This document shows, in pieces, positions 16,686 to 25,592 of a DNA stretch of 64,000 nucleotides (position 1 is the first letter of the stretch; every line of letters begins with the position of its first letter). The DNA lies in NCBI GenBank assembly GCA_038229875.1, contig JBBROA010000002.1, positions 58,176 to 122,175 of the forward strand, in the 5' to 3' direction. The notes under the pieces were generated by a model. It was not told where the DNA came from. It did no database searches and saw only the letters and a program-made list of their open reading frames with translations. The DNA is from JALYUA01 sp038229875. Lineage in GTDB: Bacteria; Acidobacteriota; Thermoanaerobaculia; UBA5066; Gp7-AA6. The translations under genes and the position numbers were made by a program.

Positions 16686-18224
16686 TCACGATTTCTTTTC
16701 GACGTCCTCCAGGATCCTGTGCTTCTGCACCTTTCCCATCGCGTTTCGGGGCAGCTCGGCCAGAACGTAAACGGCTCGCGGCCGCTTGTAGTCGGCCAGG
16801 CTGCGCCCGGTAAACGCGGCGAGCTCTTTCAGCAGTCCCGCGGGGTCGGGCGCGCGGCCATCCCGAAGGACCACGGCGGCCACCACCTTCTCCCCCCAGA
16901 CGGCGTCCGGCTCTCCGAGCACGGCCACGTCCCTGACGCTCGGGTGCTCCCGCAAAACGTCTTCTATCTCCCGCGCGGAAATCTTGAAACCGCCGCTCTT
17001 GATGACGTCGACGGACTTCCTTCCGACGATGCTCACGTAACCGTCCGCGTCGCGGCGCGCCACGTCCCCCGTCGAGAACCATCCATCCCGGAAGGCAGCC
17101 GCGGTTTCCGCCGGGCGGCCCCAGTATTCCGTCATCAGGCTGTTGCCGCGGACGAGCACCTCGCCCGCGCTCCCCTCCGGGACGTCGTCGCCGTCGTCCT
17201 CGACCAGGCGCACGTCGCAGCCCGGGACGGGTGATCCCACCGTCCCCGCGCGCCGCACTCCGTCGTAGGGATTCGACAGGGTGAAAAGGGTCTCGGTCAT
17301 ACCGTAGCGCTCGAGGATCCGGTGCCCGGTCTTCCGCTCGAATTCGTCAAAATGCGCGGCGGGAAGCGCGGCGCTGCCGGACGTGAAGAGGCGTCCGCGG
17401 GCGAGGACGGCGCCGTCCCCGGGGTTCTGCTCCAGGTGCCCGAGCAGCCGGACGTACATCGTGGGGACGCCCATGAAAACCGTCGCGCCCTGCTCGGCGA
17501 ACGCGCGGACCACCTCTCGCGCGTCGAACCGTTCGGACATCAGGATCGCGGCTCCCGCGAGGAGCGCTCCGTGCACGCCGATGCAGAGCCCGTGCACGTG
17601 GAAGAGAGGAAGCGTCAGCACGATGCGGTCCTGCTCCGAGAACCGCCAGAGCCCGGTCACCGCTTCCATGTTGGAAACCAGGGCGCCGTACGAGAGCGCC
17701 GCGCCCTTGCTTTTCCCGGTCGTTCCGGACGTATAGACGAGGAGCGCGATGTCGGAATCCGGCCAGGCAGGCTCCCCGAGCAGCGGCTCGCTCTCGAGCA
17801 GGGTGTCGAAGGACGTCGCGCCGCCGGATCCGGGCCCGCCGATCGAAACGACGCGCCACCCCCCGCGCAGCCCGCGCAAGACCTCTTCGGACTCGCTGCC
17901 CGCCCGGACGAGGACGGTTCCGGCGCCCGAGTCCTCCAGGATGTGCCCGGCCTCGTCTCCGCGGTAGCGCGTGTTGATCGGCACGTGAATGGCGCCGAGG
18001 CGATAGTGCCCGAGCATGGCGAGGATCGCCTCGGGAAGGCTCTCCGCGAAAGCCGCCACGCGGTCGCCCTTCGCGACGCCGAGAGACGCCAGCCCGGCGG
18101 CGTAACGCCGCGAAAGTCGATCCAGGTCTCCAAAGGTGAGCGAGCGCCCGCCGAACACGATCGCCTCCTTCTCGGGCGCGGCCGCGAGCCGGGAGAACAG
18201 GCGGCGGACGGCGCGCTCGCTCAA
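16686..18224 (-). CDS. matB: Malonyl-CoA synthetase-like acyl-CoA ligase (MatB type)
   Basis: AMP-forming ligase of 512 residues that would activate malonate to malonyl-CoA with ATP and CoA. It carries the P-loop YTSGTTGKSKG near 160, the A5 block ERYGMTETLFTLSNPYDG near 305 followed by RRAGTVGSPVPG, and the end motif LPRNAMGKVQKHRILE. The SNPYDG-RR-GTVG wording and the NAMGKVQK tail are those of MatB-type enzymes rather than long-chain fatty acyl ligases, and a malonyl-CoA decarboxylase in the same operon supports the call. The TTG start overlaps the stop of livF (TTGA). Substrate specificity still rests on similarity recalled from the family. Confidence 0.8.
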   Translation of the reverse strand: MSERAVRRLFSRLAAAPEKEAIVFGGRSLTFGDLDRLSRRYAAGLASLGVAKGDRVAAFAESLPEAILAMLGHYRLGAIHVPINTRYRGDEAGHILEDSGAGTVLVRAGSESEEVLRGLRGGWRVVSIGGPGSGGATSFDTLLESEPLLGEPAWPDSDIALLVYTSGTTGKSKGAALSYGALVSNMEAVTGLWRFSEQDRIVLTLPLFHVHGLCIGVHGALLAGAAILMSERFDAREVVRAFAEQGATVFMGVPTMYVRLLGHLEQNPGDGAVLARGRLFTSGSAALPAAHFDEFERKTGHRILERYGMTETLFTLSNPYDGVRRAGTVGSPVPGCDVRLVEDDGDDVPEGSAGEVLVRGNSLMTEYWGRPAETAAAFRDGWFSTGDVARRDADGYVSIVGRKSVDVIKSGGFKISAREIEDVLREHPSVRDVAVLGEPDAVWGEKVVAAVVLRDGRAPDPAGLLKELAAFTGRSLADYKRPRAVYVLAELPRNAMGKVQKHRILEDVEKKS

Positions 18225-18940
18225 ATGGAGGCGAGCCCCAGGAACTCTTCACGCACGCGCGGATCGCGCGCGAGCTCCGAGCACGGACCGGTCCTCGTCA
18301 CGCGCCCCGATTCCAGAACGTACGCGCGATCGGCGAGCGCGAGCGCGTGCGGGACGTTCTGCTCGACGAGCAGGAGGGTGACGCCTGTCGCCCGGATCTC
18401 TTTCAAGGCGGCGAAGACCTCCCGCACGAGCTTGGGCGCGAGCCCGAGCGCCGGCTCGTCGAGCAGGAGCATGCGCGGTCGCGCCATCACCCCGCGTCCG
18501 ATCGCGCACATCTGCTGCTCCCCTCCCGAAAGAGTGCCGGCGTTCTGTTTTGCCCGCTTCTCGAGGATCGGAAACATGGCGAGCACCGCCTCGAGGCTGC
18601 GAACGCGCTCCGGCCTCGCCGCTTTGGAATACGCACCCATCTCGAGGTTTTCCTGGACGGTCATGCCGGGCCACAGCTGGCGGGCTTCGGGGATCAGCAC
18701 GAGGCCGCGCTCGACGAGCCGGTAAGCGGGCTCCCCCGCGACGTCCATCCCTTCGAGAAGGATCCGTCCCCGGCGCGGCGCCACCAGGCCGGCGATGGTT
18801 TTCAGGAGGGTCGATTTGCCCGCGCCGTTCGAGCCGATCAGCGTGACGATCTCTCCCGGTTCGACCTGGAAGGAGACGTCCCAGAGCGCCTGCACGTCTC
18901 CGTAGAACGAGTGGATCCCTTCGGCGGCGAGCAGGCTCAT
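18221..18940 (-). CDS. livF: HAAT ABC transporter ATPase, LivF type (malonate operon)
   Basis: Second ATPase of a branched-chain-amino-acid-type importer, 239 residues. Walker A GSNGAGKS is near residues 37-44, the signature LSGGEQQMCAIGRG near 137, Walker B MLLLDEPALGL near 160, and the H-loop His is lost (VEQNVPHA), as is usual for LivF proteins. The ATG at 18940 overlaps the livG stop (ATGA). It is followed, with overlap, by the MatB-like ligase. Its place between malonate enzymes suggests that malonate or a related dicarboxylate is the cargo; that is inference from context, not from this sequence. Confidence 0.92.
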   Translation of the reverse strand: MSLLAAEGIHSFYGDVQALWDVSFQVEPGEIVTLIGSNGAGKSTLLKTIAGLVAPRRGRILLEGMDVAGEPAYRLVERGLVLIPEARQLWPGMTVQENLEMGAYSKAARPERVRSLEAVLAMFPILEKRAKQNAGTLSGGEQQMCAIGRGVMARPRMLLLDEPALGLAPKLVREVFAALKEIRATGVTLLLVEQNVPHALALADRAYVLESGRVTRTGPCSELARDPRVREEFLGLASI

Positions 18941-19683
18941 GAAGCCGCTCCCGCCAGCTCGTCCTCGCCGAGATAGGCCGACATCACCGCCGGGTCGCTC
19001 ATGACTACTCCGGGATTGCCTTCCGCGATCTTTTCGCCGAAGTTCAACACCAGGATGCGGTCGGAGAGCCCGACCACGGCGTGCACGTGATGCTCGATCA
19101 GCAGGACGGTCAACCCCGAGTCGCGCAGCGAGCGAATCAGGGTCATGGCGCCCTGGATCTCCGAGGGGTTCAGACCGCCCATCACTTCGTCGAGGCAGAG
19201 AACCGACGGCTCGGTCGCGAGCGCTCGGGCGATCTCGAGCCGCTTGGACTCTCCGATCGAGAGCGTCCCTGCGAGCGACTCGGCGCGGCCGGCGAGTCCC
19301 GTCTTCTCGAGGATCGAATCCACGCGCCACGCCGCTTCGGCGCCCCGGCGTCTGCCCACACCGAAGTGCGCGCCGACCGAGACGTTTTCGCGGACCGTCA
19401 TCTGCCGGAAGGGCCGGACGATCTGGTGGGTCCGGACGACGCCGCGGGAGACCACGGCCCAGTTGGGCAGACCATCGATCCGGTCGCCGAGGAACCGGAT
19501 TTCGCCGGAGGTCGGACGCGCGGCTCCGACCAGGCAGGAGAAGAGCGTCGTCTTCCCCGCTCCGTTGGGCCCGATCACGCCGAAGATCTGACCCGCTTCG
19601 ACTTCGAAGGAGACCCCGTTCAAAGCGAGCAGCCCCCCGAAGCTCTTCGTGATGCTTGATGCGATCAGCAGCGCGTCAGACAC
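18937..19683 (-). CDS. livG: HAAT ABC transporter ATPase, LivG type (malonate operon)
   Basis: First ATPase of the importer, 248 residues. Walker A GPNGAGKT is near 38-45, the signature region reads LSIGESKRLEIARAL (IG replacing the GG of LSGGQ), Walker B VLCLDEVMGGLNP, and the switch His is in IEHHVHAV. The LDEVMGGLNP wording is the LivG/UrtD hallmark. I chose GTG at 19683, which overlaps the livM stop and matches the family N-terminus SDALLIASSITKSFGG; an in-frame GTG at 19695 would add four residues. The stop overlaps the livF start (ATGA). Confidence 0.91.
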   Translation of the reverse strand: MSDALLIASSITKSFGGLLALNGVSFEVEAGQIFGVIGPNGAGKTTLFSCLVGAARPTSGEIRFLGDRIDGLPNWAVVSRGVVRTHQIVRPFRQMTVRENVSVGAHFGVGRRRGAEAAWRVDSILEKTGLAGRAESLAGTLSIGESKRLEIARALATEPSVLCLDEVMGGLNPSEIQGAMTLIRSLRDSGLTVLLIEHHVHAVVGLSDRILVLNFGEKIAEGNPGVVMSDPAVMSAYLGEDELAGAAS

Positions 19684-20644
19684 GGGGCACCGCACGGCGC
19701 ATCGGAAGCCGCATCAAACCCTGGAGGCGCTGCCACGCTCCCACCAGGCCCCGCGGCTCGAACAGCATCACTAGCATCAGGAGTCCTCCGTAGAGGAACA
19801 GGTAAGAGTCGCGGAGCGCCGGGGTCGAAAGCAGCTTGATCTGGAGATAGCTGAAGATGATCGCCCCCAGGATGGGGCCCGCCACCGTGCCAATCCCGCC
19901 GACGATCGGCATCAGAACGATCGAGAGGCTCAGCCGGAAGTCGAACACTGAGCCGGGCGAGATGTACTGGAAGTTGATCGCGAAGAGACCTCCCGCGAGA
20001 GCGACGATCCCGGCGGAGAGCGCGTGCGCGATCAGCTTGACCCGCGTCGATTGGACGCCGAGCGCCTCCGCGGCGTCGATGTCCTGCCGGACGGCAGAGA
20101 GCGCCTTCCCGAGCGCGCTCGACCGGATCCAGATGGAGAGCAACACGACGGCCGCGGCGAGGATCATCATCGCAGCGTAGTCGCGGCCGAAATCGAACGT
20201 ACCAGGCGGCATGCGAAGACCGCTGGACCCTCCCGTGTACGAGACCCCGGCGGCATAGACGCGGATCGCCTCAGATACGCCGATCGTCGCGATCGTGAAG
20301 TACGGGCCCCGAAGCCGGAACGTCGGGAGTCCGACGACGTACGAGAATGCGGCGCCGAGAAGCGCCCCCAGGGGAAGGGTCCAGTACGGCCCGATTCCCT
20401 TCAGCGAAAGCAGAGCCGTCGTGTAGGCGCCGATGCCTAGAAACGCGGAATAGCCAATCGAGATCTGACCCGCGAAGCCGCCCAGGATGTTCCAGGCGGA
20501 CGCGAGCACGATGGCAAATGCGATGCTCCAGAGATCGTTCAACGTGCCGCGGTCGAGCCATCGCGGCGCGAGGAGAAGGAGGACGAGCGCCGCCACGACT
20601 GTCGCCGCGGGTCTGACGATCCGGGAAGGCGGGCGTATGGTCAT
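19676..20644 (-). CDS. livM: HAAT ABC transporter permease, LivM type (malonate operon)
   Basis: Inner-membrane permease of 322 residues with about eight to ten helices. It has the LivM hallmarks WNILGGFAGQISIGYSAF near 50, AYTTALLSLKG near 74, LRGPYFTIATIGVSEAIRVY near 110 and the coupling region AVRQDIDAAEALGVQ near 182. The ATG overlaps the livH stop (ATGA) and its own stop overlaps livG. It forms the translocation path with LivH; cargo is suggested only by the operon context. Confidence 0.92.
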   Translation of the reverse strand: MTIRPPSRIVRPAATVVAALVLLLLAPRWLDRGTLNDLWSIAFAIVLASAWNILGGFAGQISIGYSAFLGIGAYTTALLSLKGIGPYWTLPLGALLGAAFSYVVGLPTFRLRGPYFTIATIGVSEAIRVYAAGVSYTGGSSGLRMPPGTFDFGRDYAAMMILAAAVVLLSIWIRSSALGKALSAVRQDIDAAEALGVQSTRVKLIAHALSAGIVALAGGLFAINFQYISPGSVFDFRLSLSIVLMPIVGGIGTVAGPILGAIIFSYLQIKLLSTPALRDSYLFLYGGLLMLVMLFEPRGLVGAWQRLQGLMRLPMRRAVPRV

Positions 20645-21540
20645 CGCGCGGGCGCCGAACGCCTCGCGAAGAGCCGCGGCAGCCCCTGCGGGAGGAGGAC
20701 CAGCACGACGACGAGGAGGCTGAAGCTGATCGCATCCTGAAACGTCGTCGGGATCGGCGTGTACGCCCCGAAGACGTTCTCGAGCAGCGCGAGCACGAAC
20801 GCGCCGAGCGCGACGCCCGCGGCGCTCTCCATCCCGCCGAGCACGATGATGCAGAACGCCTTCAGGAGGAAGCTGCGGCCGAAGTCCGGGGTGAACGCAT
20901 AGAGCGTGGACATGAGGCTTCCGGCCATGGCGGCGAACGCCGTGCCGAGCCCGAAGGCGGTCGCGGAAATCCGGTCCGCGTTGACGCCGGAGATCAACGC
21001 CGCGTCGCGGTTCGCGGTGACCGCGCGGATCGCCTTCCCGACGTAGGTCCGGCGCAGAAACAGCGTCAGGGCGACGAGCGACGCCGCGCTCGCAACGAAG
21101 ACGAGCAGGAGCGGGACGCCGACACGCACGCCCGCCAACGAGACCGATTTCATCGTGTAGCTCGTCAGGATCGACTGCGTGTCGCCTCCCCAGATCGCGT
21201 ACGCCAGGTTCTGCAGGACGAGCCAGAGCCCGAACAGGAGCAGGAGCGACTCCATCGAGGGAGTGGCGCCCGACCGGGGAAGGCGGCGGACGATCGAGAG
21301 GTAGAGCGCGACGCCGATCAGAAAAAACGCCGGGAGAACGACGACTAAGGACAAGAACGGATCCAGGTGGAACCGCGTGAAGAGAAAAAACGTGGCATAG
21401 GCGCCCAGCATCAGGAAGCCCGCGTGCGCGAGGTTGATGATGCGCATGACGCCGTAGATGACGGCGAGCCCGTACGCCATGGTCGCGTAGAGCCCTCCCG
21501 CGAGCAGGGAGTCGACGAGAACCCCGATGAGCTTCGTCAC
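20641..21540 (-). CDS. livH: HAAT ABC transporter permease, LivH type (malonate operon)
   Basis: Partner permease of LivM, 299 residues. It opens with LLAGGLYATMAYGLAVIYGV, then INLAHAGFLMLGAY near 35, the coupling segment AIRAVTANRDAALISGVN near 178 and the closing ENVFGAYTPI and LVLLPQGLPRLF regions typical of LivH. The GTG at 21540 overlaps the stop of the malonyl-CoA decarboxylase gene (GTGA). This overlap is the strongest sequence evidence that decarboxylase and transporter are made from one message. Confidence 0.92.
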   Translation of the reverse strand: MTKLIGVLVDSLLAGGLYATMAYGLAVIYGVMRIINLAHAGFLMLGAYATFFLFTRFHLDPFLSLVVVLPAFFLIGVALYLSIVRRLPRSGATPSMESLLLLFGLWLVLQNLAYAIWGGDTQSILTSYTMKSVSLAGVRVGVPLLLVFVASAASLVALTLFLRRTYVGKAIRAVTANRDAALISGVNADRISATAFGLGTAFAAMAGSLMSTLYAFTPDFGRSFLLKAFCIIVLGGMESAAGVALGAFVLALLENVFGAYTPIPTTFQDAISFSLLVVVLVLLPQGLPRLFARRSAPAR

Positions 21541-22910
21541 GGGCGCCGCGCGCTCGAAGAAAGAACGGAAGCAGCCTTTGATGGCGGCGCGCCGGCGACA
21601 GCGCGCGGGGGTGGCAAAAGTTTTCGGACGGACGGGGACATCACGACCTCCCCCTTTTCCGCGAACCTCTCGTGGTTTTCGACGATCGATGCGGGATCGT
21701 AGATGTAATTGACCATGAACCCGAGCCCCGAAGAGAGCCCCCGCGAGGAGAGGTCGGCGAGCCAGTGGATCTTCTCCAGGCGCGCCCCGTTGTTCAAATG
21801 CAGGCGGGCGACCGGATCGAGCGGCTTGCCGGATGGATTCCGGGCGCGGGCCAGGTATTCGGCGGCCGCCGCGACCAGGACCGCTCTGGCGGCGCTCCGG
21901 CCGGGCCGATTGATCCAGTCCGCGTGGTCGAGGATCCCGAGCGCCGCCCTCTCCCGGGAGGAGAGAACGGCGGGACCGCCGGCCTCCCGCTCGCGGCGCA
22001 GCCACGCCGCAAATCCGGGGACCGGGGAAAGCGTCACGAACGTCCGAAGGCCGGGCAGCTCGCGCTTCAACTCGTCGATGACCTGCTTGATGAGAAAATT
22101 TCCGAGCGAGACCCCCCGCAGGCCCGGCTGGCAGTTCGAGATCGAATAGAAGACCGCCGTCGCGGCCCGCTCGGGGTCCGCCGGCCCGCTCGACTCCGCG
22201 AGCAGTGGCGCGATCGCGTCGGGCACCGCCTCGGTGAGCGCGACCTCGACGAAGATGAGCGGTTCTCCGGAGAGGCGCGGGTGAAAGAACGCGAAACAGC
22301 GGCGGTCCGTCGGATCGAGCCTCCTCTGCAGATCGTCCCAGCTCGCGATCGCGTGTACCGCCTCGTACTGGATGATCTTCTGGAGCACGCGCGCGGGAGT
22401 CGACCAGTCGATCCGTCGAAGGTCCAGGAACCCGCTGTTGAACCAGGAGGAGAACAGGTGCACGAAATCCGCGTCGATGGCGCGGAGCGGCTCGGAGCGC
22501 GCGATGCCGCGCAGGACGTCCTCCCGCATCCGGATGAGGGCGAGGGTGCCGCCGGGTGCGGCGTTTAAGCGTCGGAAAAGCTCCTGGCGGCGAGGCTCCG
22601 CCGCCTGATGCAGGGACGCCGCGGTCGAGGCGCCCGGATCGCGCCGGTATTCCTCGATGGCGCGGTCGAGGCGCGGCAGTTCCGGTCCGAAGCGTTCCGC
22701 CAGAACTTCCAGAAACCACCGCTTTTCCTCGGCCGGCAAGGCGCGGTACGTTCTCAGGATCTGATCGGCGAGGGCCATCCCGGACGCCTCGCCCCGGCCG
22801 GAGAGAAGCGCGTGCGCGAGGTCCGGGAGATCGCGGGCGCCGGCTCGGTTTTCGCGGCCGAAAAACGCCCGGAGGCCCCTCGAAAAGCGCGTCCTGGATT
22901 CGGTGTTCAT
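21537..22910 (-). CDS. matA: Malonyl-CoA decarboxylase
   Basis: Converts malonyl-CoA to acetyl-CoA and CO2. The 457-residue protein matches the decarboxylase family: an N-terminal helical domain, the FVHLFSSWFNSGFLDL block near 140-155, then a GNAT-like catalytic domain. That domain has FYSISNCQPGLRGVSLGN near 260, with the catalytic-type Ser, and ARLHLNNGARLEKIHWLAD near 380, with the conserved His, followed by MVNYIYD near 420. I chose the ATG at 22910; a GTG at 22922 is in frame. Second gene of the operon, 151 bases after the binding-protein gene, with its stop overlapping livH. Together with the MatB-like ligase it makes a complete malonate-to-acetyl-CoA route. Confidence 0.92.
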   Translation of the reverse strand: MNTESRTRFSRGLRAFFGRENRAGARDLPDLAHALLSGRGEASGMALADQILRTYRALPAEEKRWFLEVLAERFGPELPRLDRAIEEYRRDPGASTAASLHQAAEPRRQELFRRLNAAPGGTLALIRMREDVLRGIARSEPLRAIDADFVHLFSSWFNSGFLDLRRIDWSTPARVLQKIIQYEAVHAIASWDDLQRRLDPTDRRCFAFFHPRLSGEPLIFVEVALTEAVPDAIAPLLAESSGPADPERAATAVFYSISNCQPGLRGVSLGNFLIKQVIDELKRELPGLRTFVTLSPVPGFAAWLRREREAGGPAVLSSRERAALGILDHADWINRPGRSAARAVLVAAAAEYLARARNPSGKPLDPVARLHLNNGARLEKIHWLADLSSRGLSSGLGFMVNYIYDPASIVENHERFAEKGEVVMSPSVRKLLPPPRAVAGAPPSKAASVLSSSARRP

Positions 22911-23061
22911 CGCCTGGAGCACGAGGGCAGCAATTCACAGACCATAGGAGCGGGACGGTCGCGCGATGGCGATGGAACGTCCGCCGCGGGTGAAGAGGCG
23001 ACCGCGCCCCGAGCATCTCCCGCCGGAGGACGGGCGACGTCGAAGCGCGGCACGGAGCCTT

Positions 23062-24288
23062 CTAGGACCGCGGGACCGGGGCGATCGCCTCGCCCGTCTT
23101 CGCCTCGCGCGGCCACACGATGTCCACCTTGTCGCCCGGCTTGTTCTGGGTGACCACGAAGGGCAGAACCGCCTGGCCCGAAGCCGTGAACTTCAGAACC
23201 CCGCCCGGCAGGATCGAGTCCTTGAGCTCCGTTTTCGCGAGCGCCGCCCGGATCGCCTCGGGCTTCAGGCTTCCGGCGGAGCGGATCGCGTTCAGAAGCG
23301 CCCGCACGGTCTCGTAGGCCGTCGCGTGGTACCACTGCGGATCCGCGCCGGTGGCCGTCTTCCACTTCGCGTTGAACGCTTTCACCTGAGGGTAGGGCAG
23401 CAGATCCGACCACCAGCCGCTCGCGAAGATGTAATCGGTGGCGGCGCCGAGCGCCTTCCGTCCGGCGGCGTCAGCGCCCCGCGCGCCGTATGTCAGCATC
23501 TGGTGAGAGAGGCCCATCTGCGTGTACGTCCGCTGCATCGCGATGAAGTCCTCGAGGTGAGCGTCGGCCATGAACAGATCCGCCTTCGCCGCCTGGACCC
23601 GGCTCATGAGCGGCTTGAAGTCCGGCGTGTAGAGCTCGAAGCTCTCTTCGAGCCCGATCGAGAAGTCTGCGGGATGCGACTTCAGGAAGTCGCGAACGCC
23701 CTGCGCGTAGTCCTTGCCGTGCTCGGTGTTCTCGGTGACGAGCGCGATCTTCAGGGGCTTCTTGAGCTTCCCGGAGGCCACCAGACTCGAGAGAAAATCC
23801 ATCTGCGTCTGCGAGAGAACATCGACGGGTGACAGCGTTCCGAACACCCACTTGCTGCGACCGTAGATGCTGCGCGCCCCGGCCCCGCCCGAGATGTACG
23901 GAATTCCGTAGCGGTCGGGCACGACGCTCTGCGCCTGAACGAGCTGCGAACCGTAGCCGCCGATGACCGCGTCCACCTTCTGCTGCGCCATCAGCTGCTC
24001 GACGAGCTGCGCGCTCTTCGCGGCATCCGAGGTGTCGTCGAGCAGCGCGAGGTTGATCTTCAGCTTCTTCCCGCCGACGTCGAGGCCGCCCGCGTCGTTG
24101 ACTTCCTTCACCGCGTACTCGGTCGCCTGCTTGTACGCCGATCCGATCTTCGATTCCTTCCCGGTGACGGGCAGGACCGCGCCGAGCTTGATCTCGGTCT
24201 GAGCCTGCAGCGCGGGAGCCAGAAGAGCCGTCAGGAAAGTGCCCGCCGCGAGCGCCCGAATCATCCGAAAAATGGATTTTGAAAACAT
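23062..24288 (-). CDS. HAAT ABC transporter substrate-binding protein (malonate operon)
   Basis: Periplasmic solute receptor of 408 residues, LivK/periplasmic-binding-protein type 1 fold. A signal peptide (LAAGTFLTALLAPALQAQ) ends near residue 29 and is followed by the family opening IKLGAVLPVTGKESKIG and the hinge region with VDAVIGGYGSQ and YGIPYISGGAGA. Strong ribosome site GAGGAGG before ATG 24288, so this is the well-translated first gene of the operon. The ligand is not deducible from sequence; the malonate enzymes downstream make malonate or another short dicarboxylate the first guess. Confidence 0.9.
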   Translation of the reverse strand: MFSKSIFRMIRALAAGTFLTALLAPALQAQTEIKLGAVLPVTGKESKIGSAYKQATEYAVKEVNDAGGLDVGGKKLKINLALLDDTSDAAKSAQLVEQLMAQQKVDAVIGGYGSQLVQAQSVVPDRYGIPYISGGAGARSIYGRSKWVFGTLSPVDVLSQTQMDFLSSLVASGKLKKPLKIALVTENTEHGKDYAQGVRDFLKSHPADFSIGLEESFELYTPDFKPLMSRVQAAKADLFMADAHLEDFIAMQRTYTQMGLSHQMLTYGARGADAAGRKALGAATDYIFASGWWSDLLPYPQVKAFNAKWKTATGADPQWYHATAYETVRALLNAIRSAGSLKPEAIRAALAKTELKDSILPGGVLKFTASGQAVLPFVVTQNKPGDKVDIVWPREAKTGEAIAPVPRS

Positions 24289-24371
24289 GAAATTTTCCTC
24301 CTCATGCGTGGGGAATCGTCGACGCGAATCTTATGACGGAGTGCGCGGCAAGAGGCCCACGGGGCGTCTTT

Positions 24372-25550
24372 CTAGAGACAGAGCCCCCCATCCGCGAGAA
24401 GGCCCACGGCGAGCGCCGCGACGCAGGAGGAGACGACCCCGGGCCATCCCCACGCCTGCCAGGCGAGGCCTGGAAGGATCGACCCGAAGGTCGCCCCCAC
24501 GTAGTAAAAGCTGACGTAAAGAGCGCCCGCCGCCCCTTTGCCCCTCCGGGCGTTGGAATTGACGAAGGCCGGGGCGGTCGACTGGACCGTGAACATCCCG
24601 ACGCACAGGACCACGAGGCTCGCGATGATCGCCGGGACGGAGCGGATGAGCGTCCCCGTCACACCCAGTGCGGCGATCACGAGGCCGACCGCCATGACGC
24701 GGCGCCCCCCGAACCGGTGCGAGAGCCGGCCGGAGGCGATCGACGTGAAGATCCCCGCGACGTACACCAGGTAAATGCTCGACACGAACGCCGTCGAGAG
24801 GTGAAACGGCGGCGAGGTCAGGTAGTACGGCAGATACGTGAAGATCCCGATGAAGCAGAAGAACACGGCGCCTCCGATCACGAAGGCGCCGATGAGCCGG
24901 CGATTGGAAAAATGCTGGGTGATCTCGCGCCCGGCGAGAGCGAGCCGCTCCGGGCGGGCGGGCGCGCGGGGAAGCTGGCGCGCGAGGCCGGCGGCCGCCG
25001 CGATAGTCAGGACACCGAACAGGAGAAACGGCGCGCGCCAGTTCGTCCAGTCCGCGAGAAGACCGCTGACCACGCGGCCGATGAGGCCCCCGGCGACCGA
25101 CGCCGCGATCCAGCCTCCGACCTTCGGGCCGAGCTCCTCGACCGGATACGCGTCGCCGAGGTACGCGACCGCGATCGCGGTGACGCCCGGGATGAGCGCG
25201 CCTTGAAGTCCCCGGAACACGATGAGCACCGGGAAAGATGGTGCGACGGCGCAGAGGAGCGTCGGAACTCCGAGGAGAAACAGGGTCGTGACCATGACGG
25301 GTTTTCGGCCGACCACGTCCGAGAGCGAGCCGTACGGAATCGAGACGATCGCGATCATCAACACGACGATCGAGATCGACATCCCCGCGGTGGCCGGACG
25401 GACCCGGAACTCGCGCGAAAGGACCGGCAGAATCGGCTGTGTGATGTAGATGTCGGCATACACCGCGACCGTCGCGAGCGTCAGCGCTGCGCTCGCGCGC
25501 CTGGTCGGAGAGACGCGGCCGCCGTCCGCCCCAACGGCGGCCGCGGTCAT
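24372..25550 (-). CDS. Major facilitator superfamily transporter
   Basis: Twelve-helix secondary carrier of 392 residues. The loop 2-3 signature reads GSLSDVVGRKPVM near 73 and its repeat in the second half is GRLSHRFGGRRVM near 262. It resembles bacterial YnfM/AraJ-like efflux carriers (opening ADIYITQPILPVLSREF). Substrate unknown. The ATG at 25550 lies 42 bases after the end of the fused livGF gene on the same strand, so it may be the last gene of that operon; no clear promoter is seen in between. It stops 84 bases before the start of the malonate-operon binding protein. Confidence 0.88.
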   Translation of the reverse strand: MTAAAVGADGGRVSPTRRASAALTLATVAVYADIYITQPILPVLSREFRVRPATAGMSISIVVLMIAIVSIPYGSLSDVVGRKPVMVTTLFLLGVPTLLCAVAPSFPVLIVFRGLQGALIPGVTAIAVAYLGDAYPVEELGPKVGGWIAASVAGGLIGRVVSGLLADWTNWRAPFLLFGVLTIAAAAGLARQLPRAPARPERLALAGREITQHFSNRRLIGAFVIGGAVFFCFIGIFTYLPYYLTSPPFHLSTAFVSSIYLVYVAGIFTSIASGRLSHRFGGRRVMAVGLVIAALGVTGTLIRSVPAIIASLVVLCVGMFTVQSTAPAFVNSNARRGKGAAGALYVSFYYVGATFGSILPGLAWQAWGWPGVVSSCVAALAVGLLADGGLCL

Positions 25551-25592
25551 GGAGGGGAGCCGCGGTGGCGTCTCAACTCGCCCGTCGTTCTC

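Noticed and set aside
20641..23016. One long minus-strand ORF covering livH and the decarboxylase region
   Set aside because: The upstream two thirds are an out-of-frame shadow (Arg/Pro/Gly-rich) of the decarboxylase; livH starts at the GTGA overlap at 21540.
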